The position numbers and the translations under genes were made by a program. Below the pieces are notes generated by a model. The model was not told the DNA's origin. It saw nothing but the letters and a program-made list of their open reading frames with translations, and ran no database searches. A stretch of 63,433 nt of DNA from Rhizobium sp. Q54 (lineage in GTDB: Bacteria > Pseudomonadota > Alphaproteobacteria > SHVZ01). Position 1 is the stretch's first letter; the number at the start of each line of letters is the position of its first letter. This document shows, piece by piece, positions 11,153-20,293 of the stretch. The DNA is taken from positions 1 through 63,433 of the forward strand of contig CAMBVS010000017.1 in assembly GCA_945871425.1 (NCBI GenBank), given 5' to 3'.

Positions 11153-11880
11153 CCAGCCTACCGGCATCTCCGGGCGCGAAGAAACTAGGCCTCGTCATCG
11201 ACCTCGACATCTGCGTCGGCTGTCATGCCTGCGCGGTCAACTGCAAGGAATGGAACGCCGGCGGTCATTCCGCGCCGCTGACCGACCTCGACCCCTATGG
11301 CAAGGACGTCGACGGCGTCTGGTTCAACCGGGTCCATTCCTTCGAGGCCGGCGACCACGACTGCGGGCGCACCGTGCATTTCCCGCGCTCGTGCCTGCAC
11401 TGCGAGACGCCGGACTGCGTCACCGTCTGTCCGACCGGGGCGTCCTACAAGCGCGCCGAGGACGGCATCGTGCTCGTCAACCCGGACACCTGCATCGGCT
11501 GCAAGCTTTGCTCCTGGGCCTGCCCCTACGGCGCCCGCGAGTTCGACGAAACCGACGGCGTGATGAAGAAGTGCACGCTCTGCATCGACCGCATCTACAA
11601 CGAGACGATGGAGGAGGTCGATCGCGTGCCGGCCTGCGTCTCGACATGCCCGGTCTCGGCCCGCCACTTCGGCGATCTCGGCGATCCCGAGAGCGACGTC
11701 TCAAGGCTTGTCGCGGCGCGCCAGGGCTACGACCTGATGCCGGAGCTCGGTTATAAGCCGGTCAACAAGTACCTGCCGCCGCGGATGCCGAAGCGTCAGG
11801 CGGCGCCGGCGTTGATGCCGTCGGAGGAGGTTGCCGCCAAGGGCTTCCTCGCCTGGCTCGATCGCATGCTGTCGCGCTGA
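11149..11880 (+). CDS. soeB: Sulfite dehydrogenase iron-sulfur subunit SoeB
   Basis: A 243-residue ferredoxin-like electron-transfer subunit with four cysteine groups: CVGCHACAVNC, CLHCETPDC followed by CPTGA, CIGCKLCSWACPYG, and CTLCIDR with CVSTCPVSA. This fits four [4Fe-4S] clusters as in DmsB/SoeB proteins. There is no signal peptide, which matches a cytoplasmic complex. ATG at 11149 is chosen because it overlaps the soeA stop as ATGA and gives the normal family N-terminus; the longer open frame is a shadow of soeA. It passes electrons from SoeA to SoeC. Confidence 0.9.
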   Translation: MTSLPASPGAKKLGLVIDLDICVGCHACAVNCKEWNAGGHSAPLTDLDPYGKDVDGVWFNRVHSFEAGDHDCGRTVHFPRSCLHCETPDCVTVCPTGASYKRAEDGIVLVNPDTCIGCKLCSWACPYGAREFDETDGVMKKCTLCIDRIYNETMEEVDRVPACVSTCPVSARHFGDLGDPESDVSRLVAARQGYDLMPELGYKPVNKYLPPRMPKRQAAPALMPSEEVAAKGFLAWLDRMLSR

Positions 11881-12818
11881 TGCATCCCGCAGTTTCCATC
11901 ATCTTCTTCACCGCGGCGTCGGGCACCGGCTACGGCTTGCTGGCGCTTCTGGCCGCAGGCGCGCTGGCCGGGCACCTGGCCGCCAGCCCCGGCTTCGGCC
12001 TCTGCGCCTTCGGCCTCGGCCTCGGCCTGGTCGGTGCCGGCCTCCTCTCCTCCCTCGGCCATCTCGGCCATCCGGAGCGCGCCTGGCGGGCCCTTACCCA
12101 GTGGCGCAGCTCCTGGCTCAGCCGCGAGGGCGTGGCGGCGATCGCGACCTTCGTGCCGGCGCTGGTCTTCGCCGGATACTGGGTCCTCGGCGGCAGCATC
12201 TCGGCGGCGGCGGCGGTGCTCACCATCGTCGGTGCCGTCGTCACCACCATCTGCACGGCGATGATCTATGCGTCGCTCAAGCCGGTCCATGCCTGGCGCA
12301 ACCCGTGGACCGTGCCGATCTACCTGGTGCTCGGCTTCTACGCGGGCGCTCTCTGGCTGGCGCTGCTCGTCTTCGCCTTCGACCTCCAGATGCCGGGCGT
12401 CAGCCTGCTTGTCGCGATGCTCGGCCTCGCCGGCTCGGCGCTGAAACGCGGCTACTGGGCTTTCCTCGACCGCGGCCGCGCCGATAGCACGCCGGAGACC
12501 GCGACCGGCCTCGGCACCATCGGCAAGGTCAGGATGCTGGACCCGCCGCACACCGAATCGAACTACCTCCAGAAGGAGATGGGATTCCGCGTTGCCCGCA
12601 AGCATTCGGCGCGGCTTCGCCTTCTCGTCCTGGTCGCGGGATTCGGCGTGCCGATCCTGCTGTCGCTGCTGGCGAACGTCAGCGGAACAGGGCCGGCTAC
12701 CTTCATGTCGCTGCTCGCGGCCGTGCTCGGGTCCACCGGCGTGGTGGTCGAGCGCTGGCTTTTCTTCGCCGAGGCGCGCCACACCGTCACCCTCTACTAT
12801 GGTGCGTCCCACGCGTGA
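11880..12818 (+). CDS. soeC: Sulfite dehydrogenase membrane anchor SoeC
   Basis: A 312-residue polytopic membrane protein of the DmsC/NrfD type, with about eight hydrophobic helices beginning at [20 protein letters not shown] and conserved [22 protein letters not shown]. The soluble segment [20 protein letters not shown] is typical of the family. It would anchor SoeAB and reduce quinone. The start overlaps the soeB stop (TGATG). It is the last member of the sulfite unit; gpt begins 7 bases later. Confidence 0.88.
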   Translation: MHPAVSIIFFTAASGTGYGLLALLAAGALAGHLAASPGFGLCAFGLGLGLVGAGLLSSLGHLGHPERAWRALTQWRSSWLSREGVAAIATFVPALVFAGYWVLGGSISAAAAVLTIVGAVVTTICTAMIYASLKPVHAWRNPWTVPIYLVLGFYAGALWLALLVFAFDLQMPGVSLLVAMLGLAGSALKRGYWAFLDRGRADSTPETATGLGTIGKVRMLDPPHTESNYLQKEMGFRVARKHSARLRLLVLVAGFGVPILLSLLANVSGTGPATFMSLLAAVLGSTGVVVERWLFFAEARHTVTLYYGASHA

Positions 12819-12825
12819 GGCCATC

Positions 12826-13311
12826 GTGACCGACCATCCCCGACCGCCCCGGATGTTCCCCGTCTCCTGGGAAGAGCTGCACCGGGATTCTCGGGCACTC
12901 GCCTGGAGGCTGCTCGAGAAGGGGCCGTGGCAGGGCCTGGTCGCCATCACCCGCGGCGGCATGGTGCCGGCGACGGTGGTCGCCCGCGAGCTCGATATCC
13001 GGCTGATCGATACGGTCTGCATCTCCAGCTACGAGGACCGCAGCCAGGGCAAGCTCAACGTGCTGAAGCGTGCCGACGGCGACGGCGAGGGCTGGCTGAT
13101 CGTCGACGATCTGGTCGACACCGGCGTCACCGCCAAGGTCGTCCGCGCCATGCTGCCCAAGGCGCATTTCGCCACCGTCTATGCCAAGCCGGCCGGCCGG
13201 CCGCTGGTCGACACCTTCGTCACCGAGGTCAGCCAGGACACCTGGATTCTCTTCCCCTGGGACATGGAGGCGCAGGCGGTCGACCCGATCGTGCGCCGCC
13301 GGGGACGCTGA
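12826..13311 (+). CDS. gpt: Xanthine-guanine phosphoribosyltransferase
   Basis: Purine salvage enzyme that makes XMP or GMP from the free base and PRPP. The protein has 161 residues. The PRPP-binding motif [14 protein letters not shown] and the ITRGGMVPA loop are clear. The GTG start at 12826, with TGAGG a few bases before it, gives the family-like beginning [17 protein letters not shown]; an in-frame ATG at 12799 inside soeC would add nine residues. It probably rides on the soe transcript without a functional link. Confidence 0.92.
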   Translation: MTDHPRPPRMFPVSWEELHRDSRALAWRLLEKGPWQGLVAITRGGMVPATVVARELDIRLIDTVCISSYEDRSQGKLNVLKRADGDGEGWLIVDDLVDTGVTAKVVRAMLPKAHFATVYAKPAGRPLVDTFVTEVSQDTWILFPWDMEAQAVDPIVRRRGR

Positions 13312-13331
13312 CGCCAACCAGGAGGCAGGTC

Positions 13332-15071
13332 ATGACGACGCTCGCGCGCGCGCTTTCGTTCTGCCTACTCTCTCTCCTTCTCGCCGATCCCCTCGCTGCC
13401 CAGCAGCCCTCGCAGCCGGTGCCCGCGACCGGCACGGCCGGCAAGACGCTCGTCCACGCGCGCCACCAGATGGTCGCGGCCGCCAATCCGCTGGCGGCCG
13501 AGGCCGGCCGGCGCATCCTGCGTGCCGGCGGCTCGGCGGTCGACGCGGCGATCGCCACCCAGATGGTGCTGAACCTGGTCGAGCCGCAATCGTCGGGCAT
13601 CGGCGGCGGCGCCTTCCTGGTGATCTGGAACGCCGGGAAGAAGGCGCTCACCACCGTCGATGCGCGCGAGACGGCGCCGGCGGCGGCGAAGCCCGATCGT
13701 TTCCTAGGGCCCGACGGCAAGCCGCTCCGTTTCTACGATGCCGTGGTCGGCGGCAAGTCGGTCGGCGTGCCCGGCGTGCTTCGAGGCCTCGAGCTGGCGC
13801 ACAAGGCCCATGGCAAGCTTCCCTGGGCCAGGTTGTTCGATCCGGCGATCGAGCTCGCTGAAAAAGGCTTCCCGATCTCGCCGCGGCTCAACGGACTGCT
13901 CAAGACGGAGCAGCATCTGGCGAAGACGCCGGCGGCGAAGGCCTATTTCTACGATGCCGACGGCAGCCCGAAACCGGTCGGCACGATCCTCGTCAACCGG
14001 CCTCTGGCCGATACGCTCAAGCTCGTCGCCAACGCCGGGCCGGATGCCTTCTATACCGGCGACCTCGCCCGCGACATCGTCGCGGCCGTGCGCGGCGCCG
14101 CCAATGCCGGCGACCTGACCGAGGCCGACCTCGCCGGCTACCGGGCGAAGGAGCGCGCGGCGGTCTGCGGCCCCTACCGGGTCTGGGAAGTCTGCGGCAT
14201 GGGGCCGCCGTCATCCGGCGGGCTCACGCTGCTGCAGATCCTCGGCATGCTGGAGAGCTTCGATCTCAAGGCGGAAGCGCCGTGGTCGATCCGTGGGCTC
14301 CACCTGATGACCGAGGCCGAGCGGCTCGCCTATGCCGATCGGGGCCTCTACATGGCCGACTCCGATTTCTTCCCCGTGCCGGTAAAGGGCCTGACCGACC
14401 GCAGCTACCTCAAAGGCCGCGCTACGCAGATCAGGCCGGATGCGTCGCTCAAGGTGGCCCAGCCCGGTACGCCGCCGCAGACGACGGCTTCGCTCGGCAC
14501 CGACGATGCGCTGGAGCTGCCGTCGACCACGCAGATCTCCATCGTCGACCGCTGGGGCAACGCCGTCTCGATGACGACGACGATCGAGGACGGTTTCGGC
14601 TCGCGCCTGATGGTGCGCGGATTCCTGCTCAACAACCAGCTGACCGACTTCTCCTTCTCGCCGGAGGAGAACGGCAAGCCCGTCGCCAACCGGGTCGAGG
14701 CCGGCAAGCGCCCGCGAAGCTCGATGGCGCCGACCCTGGTCTTCGACCGCAACCGCCGCCTGGTGATGGTGGTGGGCTCGCCCGGCGGCAGCGTCATCAT
14801 CAACTACGTCGCCAAGGTGATCGTGGCGACGCTGGACTGGGGCCACGACATCCAGTCGGCGATCTCCTTCCCCAACATCGGTAGTCGCAACGGACCGACG
14901 GAGATCGAGAACGGTCCGTCAGCGGCGGCTATCGCCGCCTCGCTCAAGGCATTCGGGCATGAGACCCGGATCGCCGAGTTCACCTCGGGCATACAGGGCA
15001 TCGTGGTGACGCGGAAGGGCCTCAGCGGCGGCGCCGATCCCAGGCGCGAAGGCGTGGCGCTCGGCGATTGA
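13332..15071 (+). CDS. ggt: Gamma-glutamyltransferase, periplasmic
   Basis: A 579-residue GGT precursor. A signal peptide (SFCLLSLLLADPLAAQ) directs it to the periplasm, where it cleaves glutathione and other gamma-glutamyl compounds. The large-subunit motif GGSAVDAAIATQMVLNLVEP and the SSGIGGGAF loop are present. The autoprocessing nucleophile is predicted to be Thr399, start of TTQISIVDRWGNAVSMT, and the GSPGGS oxyanion region follows. AGGAGG lies upstream of the ATG. Whether it supplies glycine, glutamate or cysteine sulfur to the neighbouring sulfite system is only a guess. Confidence 0.93.
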   Translation: MTTLARALSFCLLSLLLADPLAAQQPSQPVPATGTAGKTLVHARHQMVAAANPLAAEAGRRILRAGGSAVDAAIATQMVLNLVEPQSSGIGGGAFLVIWNAGKKALTTVDARETAPAAAKPDRFLGPDGKPLRFYDAVVGGKSVGVPGVLRGLELAHKAHGKLPWARLFDPAIELAEKGFPISPRLNGLLKTEQHLAKTPAAKAYFYDADGSPKPVGTILVNRPLADTLKLVANAGPDAFYTGDLARDIVAAVRGAANAGDLTEADLAGYRAKERAAVCGPYRVWEVCGMGPPSSGGLTLLQILGMLESFDLKAEAPWSIRGLHLMTEAERLAYADRGLYMADSDFFPVPVKGLTDRSYLKGRATQIRPDASLKVAQPGTPPQTTASLGTDDALELPSTTQISIVDRWGNAVSMTTTIEDGFGSRLMVRGFLLNNQLTDFSFSPEENGKPVANRVEAGKRPRSSMAPTLVFDRNRRLVMVVGSPGGSVIINYVAKVIVATLDWGHDIQSAISFPNIGSRNGPTEIENGPSAAAIAASLKAFGHETRIAEFTSGIQGIVVTRKGLSGGADPRREGVALGD

Positions 15072-15088
15072 AACTCGTCCCTTCGGAA

Positions 15089-15134
15089 CCCTCCCCCGGC
15101 AAGCCGAGGGTGGGAGCTCGAGGAGGGCGCTCCC
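15089..15134. repeat. REP-like palindrome between convergent ggt and DUF4169
   Basis: CCCTCCCCCGGC and GCCGAGGGTGGG form an imperfect 12-bp stem with an AA loop. A second stem follows, GGGAGC (15112-15117) with GCTCCC (15129-15134). Nearly the same core occurs at 56988. It lies between convergent genes, so it may also end both transcripts. Confidence 0.5.
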
Positions 15135-15319
15135 TAGACGTCGTCCTTCTCGAGCTTGTGGGCTTCATGCACCCGCTCGGCGCGCGCTTCCTCCTGCCGC
15201 TTTCGCTCGATCTCGGCCTTGGATCGGCCGAACTTCAGCCGGTTGGCCATGGCCTGGGCCTCGCGCTCGGCGCGGGTGCGGGCCTTCCTGGTCTTCGACA
15301 GGTTGACGATCTCGCCCAT
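15134..15319 (-). CDS. DUF4169 family small protein
   Basis: A 61-residue, strongly basic and charged protein with the family beginning EIVNLSKTRKARTRAEREAQA followed by NRLKFGRSKAE. It has no membrane segment. The family is common in alphaproteobacteria and has no known function; the basic helix could bind nucleic acid, which is a guess. It begins 13 bases after the end of the upstream class II aldolase gene on the same strand, so it is probably the last gene of that operon. Confidence 0.85.
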   Translation of the reverse strand: MGEIVNLSKTRKARTRAEREAQAMANRLKFGRSKAEIERKRQEEARAERVHEAHKLEKDDV

Positions 15320-15332
15320 GGGCGCCTCGCCG

Positions 15333-16082
15333 TCAGGTCTTGTAGTCCGCCTCGTCCATGTCGAGGACGCGCATCCAGGCGTTGAGGTGCGCCTGTTGGG
15401 CAGACGGCGTCAGGTCCTTGTCGCGGACCGGCTTGTCGGCCCATTGCGATTGCGGGACGCTGTGCAGCGTCTGCCGGGTCTGGCGCGCGATGACCGTGTA
15501 CATGGCCCAGCGCTCGGTGAAGTAGAAGGAGTCGAAGGCATCGGCGACGGTGGCGCCGGTGGCGGTCAGGCCGTGCATCGCGTGCATGATCACGGTCTTG
15601 TCGCCGATCAGGCCGACCACGCGCTGGATCTCGCCCTCGTCAACCGGTCCGCCGAGCTGATCGTCGTAGCAGATCTGCTTCGCCAGCATGGCGGCGATGC
15701 CGTGGGCGGGATCGAGGCGGCCGTTCTTCACGCAGGCGACGGCGGTCGCATACGGCGGGTGCGCGTGGATGATCGCGGCCGCCCGCGGCAACAGCGTGTG
15801 CAGACGCGGGTGCAGGTAGAAGGCGACGCGACGGACCTGACCTTCGCCCGAGATCACGTCGCCGGCGCCGTTCACCACCAGCAGGTTGGATGCGGTGACT
15901 TCGCGGAAGTGCAGCTCATAGGGGTTCAGCAGGTAACGGTCGGGAGCGATCTGGACCGAGAAGTGGTTGGCGATGCCCTCGTTCCAGCCCAGCCGATTGG
16001 CGATGCGGAAGGTGGCGGCCAGCTCGGTCCGCGCCTTCCATTCGGCCGAGTCCTTCTGCGGCATCTTCAGAACGGCGGTCAT
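15333..16082 (-). CDS. Class II aldolase/adducin family protein, copy 1
   Basis: A 249-residue cytoplasmic protein of the class II aldolase/adducin fold. The metal-binding histidines are visible in IIHAHPPYATA and in MHAMHG. The position that is a catalytic Glu or Asp in fuculose-phosphate aldolase appears to be Ala (in VAFYLH), as in the adducin-like branch, so the reaction is unknown. It is about 80 percent identical to the next upstream gene and has an identical N-terminal 44 residues. The spacing to that gene is 11 bases. Substrate unknown. Confidence 0.88.
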   Translation of the reverse strand: MTAVLKMPQKDSAEWKARTELAATFRIANRLGWNEGIANHFSVQIAPDRYLLNPYELHFREVTASNLLVVNGAGDVISGEGQVRRVAFYLHPRLHTLLPRAAAIIHAHPPYATAVACVKNGRLDPAHGIAAMLAKQICYDDQLGGPVDEGEIQRVVGLIGDKTVIMHAMHGLTATGATVADAFDSFYFTERWAMYTVIARQTRQTLHSVPQSQWADKPVRDKDLTPSAQQAHLNAWMRVLDMDEADYKT

Positions 16083-16093
16083 GGCCGGGCTCC

Positions 16094-16843
16094 TCAGTTC
16101 TTGTAGTCGCCCTCGTCCATGTCGAGGACGCGCATCCAGGCGTTCAGGTGTGCCTGCTGCGCCGGCGGGCTCAAATCCTTGTCGCGCGTCGGCGAGTCCT
16201 TGAACAGGCGCTCGGGCAGCGCGTGCAGCTCCTGGCCGGTCTGGCGGGCCAGAACCGTGTACATCGCCCAGCGCTCGGTGAAGTAGAAGGCGTCGAAGGC
16301 ATCGGCGACGGTGGCGCCGAGCGTGGTCATGCCGTGCATGCCGTGCATGACCACGGTCTTGTTGCCGACCAGGCCGGTGATGCGCTTGAGCTCGTTGTCG
16401 TCGACCGGCCCGCCCATCTCGTTGTCGTAGCAGATCTGCTTGGCCAGCCCCATGGCGATCGCGTGCGCGGGGTCGAGCCGGCCGCCCTTCACGCAGGTGA
16501 TCGCGGTGGCGTAGGGCGGATGCGCGTGGATGATCGCGGTCGCTCTGGGCAGCAGCGTGTGCAGGCGCGGGTGCAGATAGAAGGCGACGCGCCGCACCTG
16601 GCCCTCGCCCGAGATCACGTCGCCGGCGCCGTTCACCACCAGCAGGTTGGACGCGGTGATCTCGCGGAAATGCAGCTCATAGGGGTTGAGCAGGTAGCGG
16701 TCGGGTCCGACCTGGACCGAGAAATGGTTGGCGATGCCCTCGTTCCAGCCCAGCCGATTGGCGATGCGGAAGGTGGCGGCCAGCTCGGTCCGCGCCTTCC
16801 ATTCGGCCGAGTCCTTCTGCGGCATCTTCAGAACGGCGGTCAT
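16094..16843 (-). CDS. Class II aldolase/adducin family protein, copy 2
   Basis: This paralogue of the following gene has the same length of 249 residues. Metal ligands are seen in IIHAHPPYATA and VMHGMHG. The 119 bases of 16725-16843 are identical to 15964-16082, while the rest has diverged mainly in the segment after residue 115 and around residues 205-225. This pattern suggests tandem duplication with later conversion or recent divergence. It lies 13 bases downstream of the third aldolase gene and is in the same operon. Confidence 0.88.
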   Translation of the reverse strand: MTAVLKMPQKDSAEWKARTELAATFRIANRLGWNEGIANHFSVQVGPDRYLLNPYELHFREITASNLLVVNGAGDVISGEGQVRRVAFYLHPRLHTLLPRATAIIHAHPPYATAITCVKGGRLDPAHAIAMGLAKQICYDNEMGGPVDDNELKRITGLVGNKTVVMHGMHGMTTLGATVADAFDAFYFTERWAMYTVLARQTGQELHALPERLFKDSPTRDKDLSPPAQQAHLNAWMRVLDMDEGDYKN

Positions 16844-16856
16844 CTTAGAACTCTCC

Positions 16857-17588
16857 TCAGTTCTTGTAGTCCGGCTCGAGCGTGTCGAGCCGGCGCTTGA
16901 TTCCGGCGAAGTGCTTGTCCGAGTAGCCGGGATCGCTCTCGAAGACGCGGCGCACGTCCTCGATCACCGGCTGCTGCACCTTCTTCAACGGCCGGCCGGA
17001 CTGGGCTGCCAGCAGCTGCACCTTGCAGATCTCTTCCAGGAAGTAGAGCCGGTCGAAGGCCTCGGGCATGGTGCCGCCGGCCACCAGGGGGCCGTGGTTC
17101 CGCATCATGACCGTGGTGTTGTCGCCCATCAGCCTGGCGACCCGGGTGCCTTCCTCGTAGGAAAGGGCGAGGCCGGAATAGTCCTCGTCATAGGCGGTGC
17201 GGTCAATGTAGGGCATCGCCGACTGGTTCACCGGCTCGATCCGCCCGTCCTCGATCAGGCAGAGGGCGGTCGCATAGGGCATGTGGGTGTGAAGCACCAC
17301 CTGGTGCTTCTTGTTGGCCCGGTGGATCGGCGCGTGCAGGTAGAAGGCAGTCGCCTCGACCGTGTGCGAGCCCTCGACCACCTTGCCGTCGAGGTCGCAG
17401 ACGACCAGGTTGGAGGCGGTGACTTCCGACCAGTAGAGGCCCTCGGGATTGACGAGGAACAGATCCTCCGATCCCGGCACCATCATGCTGAAGTGATTGC
17501 AGACTCCGGTCTGCCAGCCGAGCCGATGGGCCCAGCGCAGAGCAGCCGCGAGATCGATCCGCGCCTGCCCGATATCGTTCCGTCGCAT
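16857..17588 (-). CDS. Class II aldolase/adducin family protein, divergent copy
   Basis: This is a more distant third member of the aldolase group, about 243 residues. The metal-binding histidines are in VVLHTHMPYATAL and MMRNHG, and the motif NHFSMMVPGSEDLFLVNPEG marks the substrate region. ATG at 17588 (MRRNDIGQARIDL) is chosen because AGGGA lies just upstream; an in-frame ATG at 17657 would add 23 residues with no homology that I recognise. The 81-base gap to the M81 gene could hold its own promoter. It has the same charged C-terminal DYKN ending as its neighbours. Confidence 0.85.
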   Translation of the reverse strand: MRRNDIGQARIDLAAALRWAHRLGWQTGVCNHFSMMVPGSEDLFLVNPEGLYWSEVTASNLVVCDLDGKVVEGSHTVEATAFYLHAPIHRANKKHQVVLHTHMPYATALCLIEDGRIEPVNQSAMPYIDRTAYDEDYSGLALSYEEGTRVARLMGDNTTVMMRNHGPLVAGGTMPEAFDRLYFLEEICKVQLLAAQSGRPLKKVQQPVIEDVRRVFESDPGYSDKHFAGIKRRLDTLEPDYKN

Positions 17589-17669
17589 CTTGTCCCTAGC
17601 CAAATGCCGTTCATCCGAAGCGGCCGACAATGTGGCTTTTCGTATGCGAAAAGGCAAGCCGGACGCTCG

Positions 17670-19172
17670 TCAGCCGGGGGTGAAGACCGGCTCGAAGCCG
17701 TCCTCCATCGGGAAGCACGGCCGGTCGAGCCGGCGCCAGCCGACCGAGGCCAGATTGCACGTGGTGGGCCCGGGCGTGTCCAGCACAAACATGGCCGGCG
17801 CGCCGGCATAGGCCTGCTGGTAGTTCATCGGGTTCTTGACCACCAGGAACTTCATCCGCCGGGCATCCAGGCCCAGGGCCTGGAAATGCTCGTCGGAATA
17901 CTCGTAGGAGGAGAGCGACGTGCAGAGCACCCGGATCGGCCCGATGGCGAGTAGTGCCGAATCCCCCATCGATGCCTCGACGCCGCCCATCAGGCCGCCG
18001 GAGTAGCGGAACCGGGCGTTGGGTTCGACTCGCTCGACCGTCACCTCGGCCACCACGGGCGGGCCGCCGGCGGTCGCGACGCGGTTGCCGAGGCGGGCCT
18101 GGAACCGACCGCCAGCTCCGACCCGGCGGGCCTCCGCCACGGTTGCGGGATCGACGATGTGGATGGCGGCGCTCTGGTCCGGGGCATGGGCGAGCAGGGC
18201 GCTGAGGACCACGGCAGAATCGCCCGAGGCGCCGCCGCCGACGCAATCTGCGGCATCGGCCAGGATGACCGGCCCTCCGGCCAAGCTCCGGCCCTTTCGG
18301 ATCGCCTCGGCCGGCTGCTCGGTCGGCACCAGGAACTCGCGGCGCTTCTTCCAGTAGAGCTCGACGATCTCGCCGGCGACCCGATCGGCGACGGCGGGAT
18401 CGCCGTCGGCGACGGCGACGCCGGTCACGCCGACGCCCGGCAGGTCGAGCCAGGGCTGGACGGCGAAGTAGCTGGCGGACAGCACGGTGCCGTCGGCCTC
18501 GCGGCTGCGGGCGAGCCTGACGATGTCCATCATCGGCCCGGTGCCTTTGGTCCGCTGGCGCTGGGCCGGCAGGATCATCGGCGCGCGCCGGAGCCGGGTC
18601 ACCGGCCGGATCTGGCCCCGGATCGTCCGCATGAGCAGCGTCGCGGCCCGGCCCCCGGTCTCGCGGGTGTCGTCGTGTGGGTACTCCTGGTAGCCGACCA
18701 GGATGCAGGCATGGCGCAGCATCTCCGCCGTGATGTGGCCGTGCAGGTCGCAGGAGACGGCGATCGGCACGTCCCGGCCGACGATGGCGGCGACCGCGGC
18801 CAGGATCTCGGCCTCGGCGTCGTCGGTCCCCTCGGCGATGAAGGCGCCGTGCAGCGCCAGGTAGACGCCGTCGACCTTGCCGGCGGCCTTGAGGCGCTCC
18901 AGCAGCTCGTCCCGGAACTCGGCATAGCACTTGGCCGCGACCCGTCCGCCGGCGCCGCCGTGGGTGGCGATGAGGGGGACGATGTCGGCATCCGCACCCC
19001 GGAGCACCTCGAGGGCGCCGCCGACCTCGGTGTTGGTGGCGGCCAGCCTGGCCGGGATCTCGGCGCCGGAGGCCAGGTACTTGCTGGCGAAGTCGGCGCG
19101 TCCGGTGACCACCGGCGACAGCGTGTTGCCCTCGAACAGGAGCGCGCCGATGGCGATGCGGGGGCCGGTCAT
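17670..19172 (-). CDS. M81 family (MlrC-like) metallopeptidase
   Basis: A 500-residue protein related to MlrC, which cleaves linear microcystin peptides. The expected pattern is present: an N-terminal FEGNTLSP, then ATHGGAGG, LALHGAF, the metal-site motif SCDLHGHIT and YQEYPHDDTRETG. The C-terminal half has the DAADCVGGGASGDS segment. There is no signal peptide, so it acts on imported material. It overlaps the diaminopropionate lyase gene by 4 bases and is divergent from a dpp-type importer, which suggests an imported peptide or amide substrate. The true substrate is unknown. Confidence 0.87.
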   Translation of the reverse strand: MTGPRIAIGALLFEGNTLSPVVTGRADFASKYLASGAEIPARLAATNTEVGGALEVLRGADADIVPLIATHGGAGGRVAAKCYAEFRDELLERLKAAGKVDGVYLALHGAFIAEGTDDAEAEILAAVAAIVGRDVPIAVSCDLHGHITAEMLRHACILVGYQEYPHDDTRETGGRAATLLMRTIRGQIRPVTRLRRAPMILPAQRQRTKGTGPMMDIVRLARSREADGTVLSASYFAVQPWLDLPGVGVTGVAVADGDPAVADRVAGEIVELYWKKRREFLVPTEQPAEAIRKGRSLAGGPVILADAADCVGGGASGDSAVVLSALLAHAPDQSAAIHIVDPATVAEARRVGAGGRFQARLGNRVATAGGPPVVAEVTVERVEPNARFRYSGGLMGGVEASMGDSALLAIGPIRVLCTSLSSYEYSDEHFQALGLDARRMKFLVVKNPMNYQQAYAGAPAMFVLDTPGPTTCNLASVGWRRLDRPCFPMEDGFEPVFTPG

Positions 19173-20272
19173 GCCGAGGCTCCGTCGAGCAGGCGGTGGA
19201 AGACCTCGAGGTCGGTCGGTCCCTCGCAGGCGATGGCGACGATCTTGGAGTCGGCGCCGAGGCCGAGCGCCCGGCGCATCGCCTCGTCCTCGGAGGCGAC
19301 CAGCGCTCCCGCAAGGCCGGCAATCCCGGTCTCGCCGATCACCAGCGACGACGAGCCCCGATGGGCAAGACGCATGGCCATGACCGCCGGCGGGTCCGGG
19401 ATGCCGAGGAAGCCGAAGGCGCCGCCGTCCAGGATCTCCCAGGCGAGATGCGAGGCGGTCCCGACCGAGAGCCCGTCCATGACGGTGTTCAGCGTCCCGT
19501 CGGTCCGCGACAGCTTGCCCTTTGCGGCGCTCTGATAGACCGCATCGGCGGTCAGCGGCTCGACGACGACGACCCGCGGCCGCCCGGCTCCCAGGCGCTG
19601 CCAGAGCCGCGCGACCACGGCGCCTGCCAACGCCCCGATGCCGGCACCGACGAAGACGTGGGTGGCGTCGTCGGCGGTATCCACGAGTTCCTGACCGAGC
19701 ACCGCATAGCCGTGCATGGTGTGTGCCGGCACGTCCGGATATGCGGCCTGGGCGACGTCGGAGATGACGTAGCTGCCGTCGTTCTCGGCGTCCTGATGGC
19801 AGCGGGCGAGCGCGTCGTCGTAGGTGCCGGGAACGCGGATCACGGTCGCTCCGAACGCCTCGATCGCCCGGGCACGGCCGGGGCTCACGCCCTCGTTCAT
19901 GTAGATGCGGCAGGCGACGCCGAGCCGGCTGGCGGCCCAGGCGACGGCCCGGCCGTGATTGCCCGAGGTCGCCGAGGAGAGGATCACCGGCGGCTTCGCC
20001 TGCTCGACCAGGCGCTGGGCGGCATAGGCCGGCCCCAGCGCCTTGAAGCTCTGAACGGCGAAGCGGGCGCCCTCGTATTTGATACGGACGGAGCCGACGC
20101 GAAGGTGTTCGGCGAGGTCCGGACGGTCGACCAGCGGCGTCGCCGCATATTCGGGCCAGGCGAGGATTGCGCGCTCGGCCGTCTGGTAGTCGGTCTCCGA
20201 GAGCACGGCGCTCTCGCGCGCACCGTAGCCGGTCTCGGCGAAGCGGGGATTGACGATGAGCCGGGCGTCCAT
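19169..20272 (-). CDS. Diaminopropionate ammonia-lyase-like PLP enzyme
   Basis: A 367-residue fold-type II PLP enzyme. The Schiff-base lysine is in VQSFKALG, the phosphate region is SSATSGNHGRAVAW, and VGAGIGALAGA is the second glycine loop. Length and order fit DpaL/YgeX, which converts 2,3-diaminopropionate to pyruvate and ammonia; the usual family motif is closer to ATDGNHG, so the substrate could be another beta-substituted alanine. It is the first gene of a minus-strand operon and overlaps the M81 gene. Control by the palindrome at 20296 is likely. Confidence 0.8.
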   Translation of the reverse strand: MDARLIVNPRFAETGYGARESAVLSETDYQTAERAILAWPEYAATPLVDRPDLAEHLRVGSVRIKYEGARFAVQSFKALGPAYAAQRLVEQAKPPVILSSATSGNHGRAVAWAASRLGVACRIYMNEGVSPGRARAIEAFGATVIRVPGTYDDALARCHQDAENDGSYVISDVAQAAYPDVPAHTMHGYAVLGQELVDTADDATHVFVGAGIGALAGAVVARLWQRLGAGRPRVVVVEPLTADAVYQSAAKGKLSRTDGTLNTVMDGLSVGTASHLAWEILDGGAFGFLGIPDPPAVMAMRLAHRGSSSLVIGETGIAGLAGALVASEDEAMRRALGLGADSKIVAIACEGPTDLEVFHRLLDGASA

Positions 20273-20293
20273 GAATCAGGCAATCTCGCGTCG

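Noticed and set aside
14526..14549. TTQ instead of the common TTH after the gamma-glutamyltransferase nucleophile
   Set aside because: The threonine pair and the following motif are intact, and variation at this position is tolerated in the family, so activity is not in doubt.
15333..17588. Loss of the catalytic acid in all three class II aldolase-like proteins as evidence of pseudogenes
   Set aside because: The adducin-like branch normally lacks that residue, and the histidine ligands are intact.
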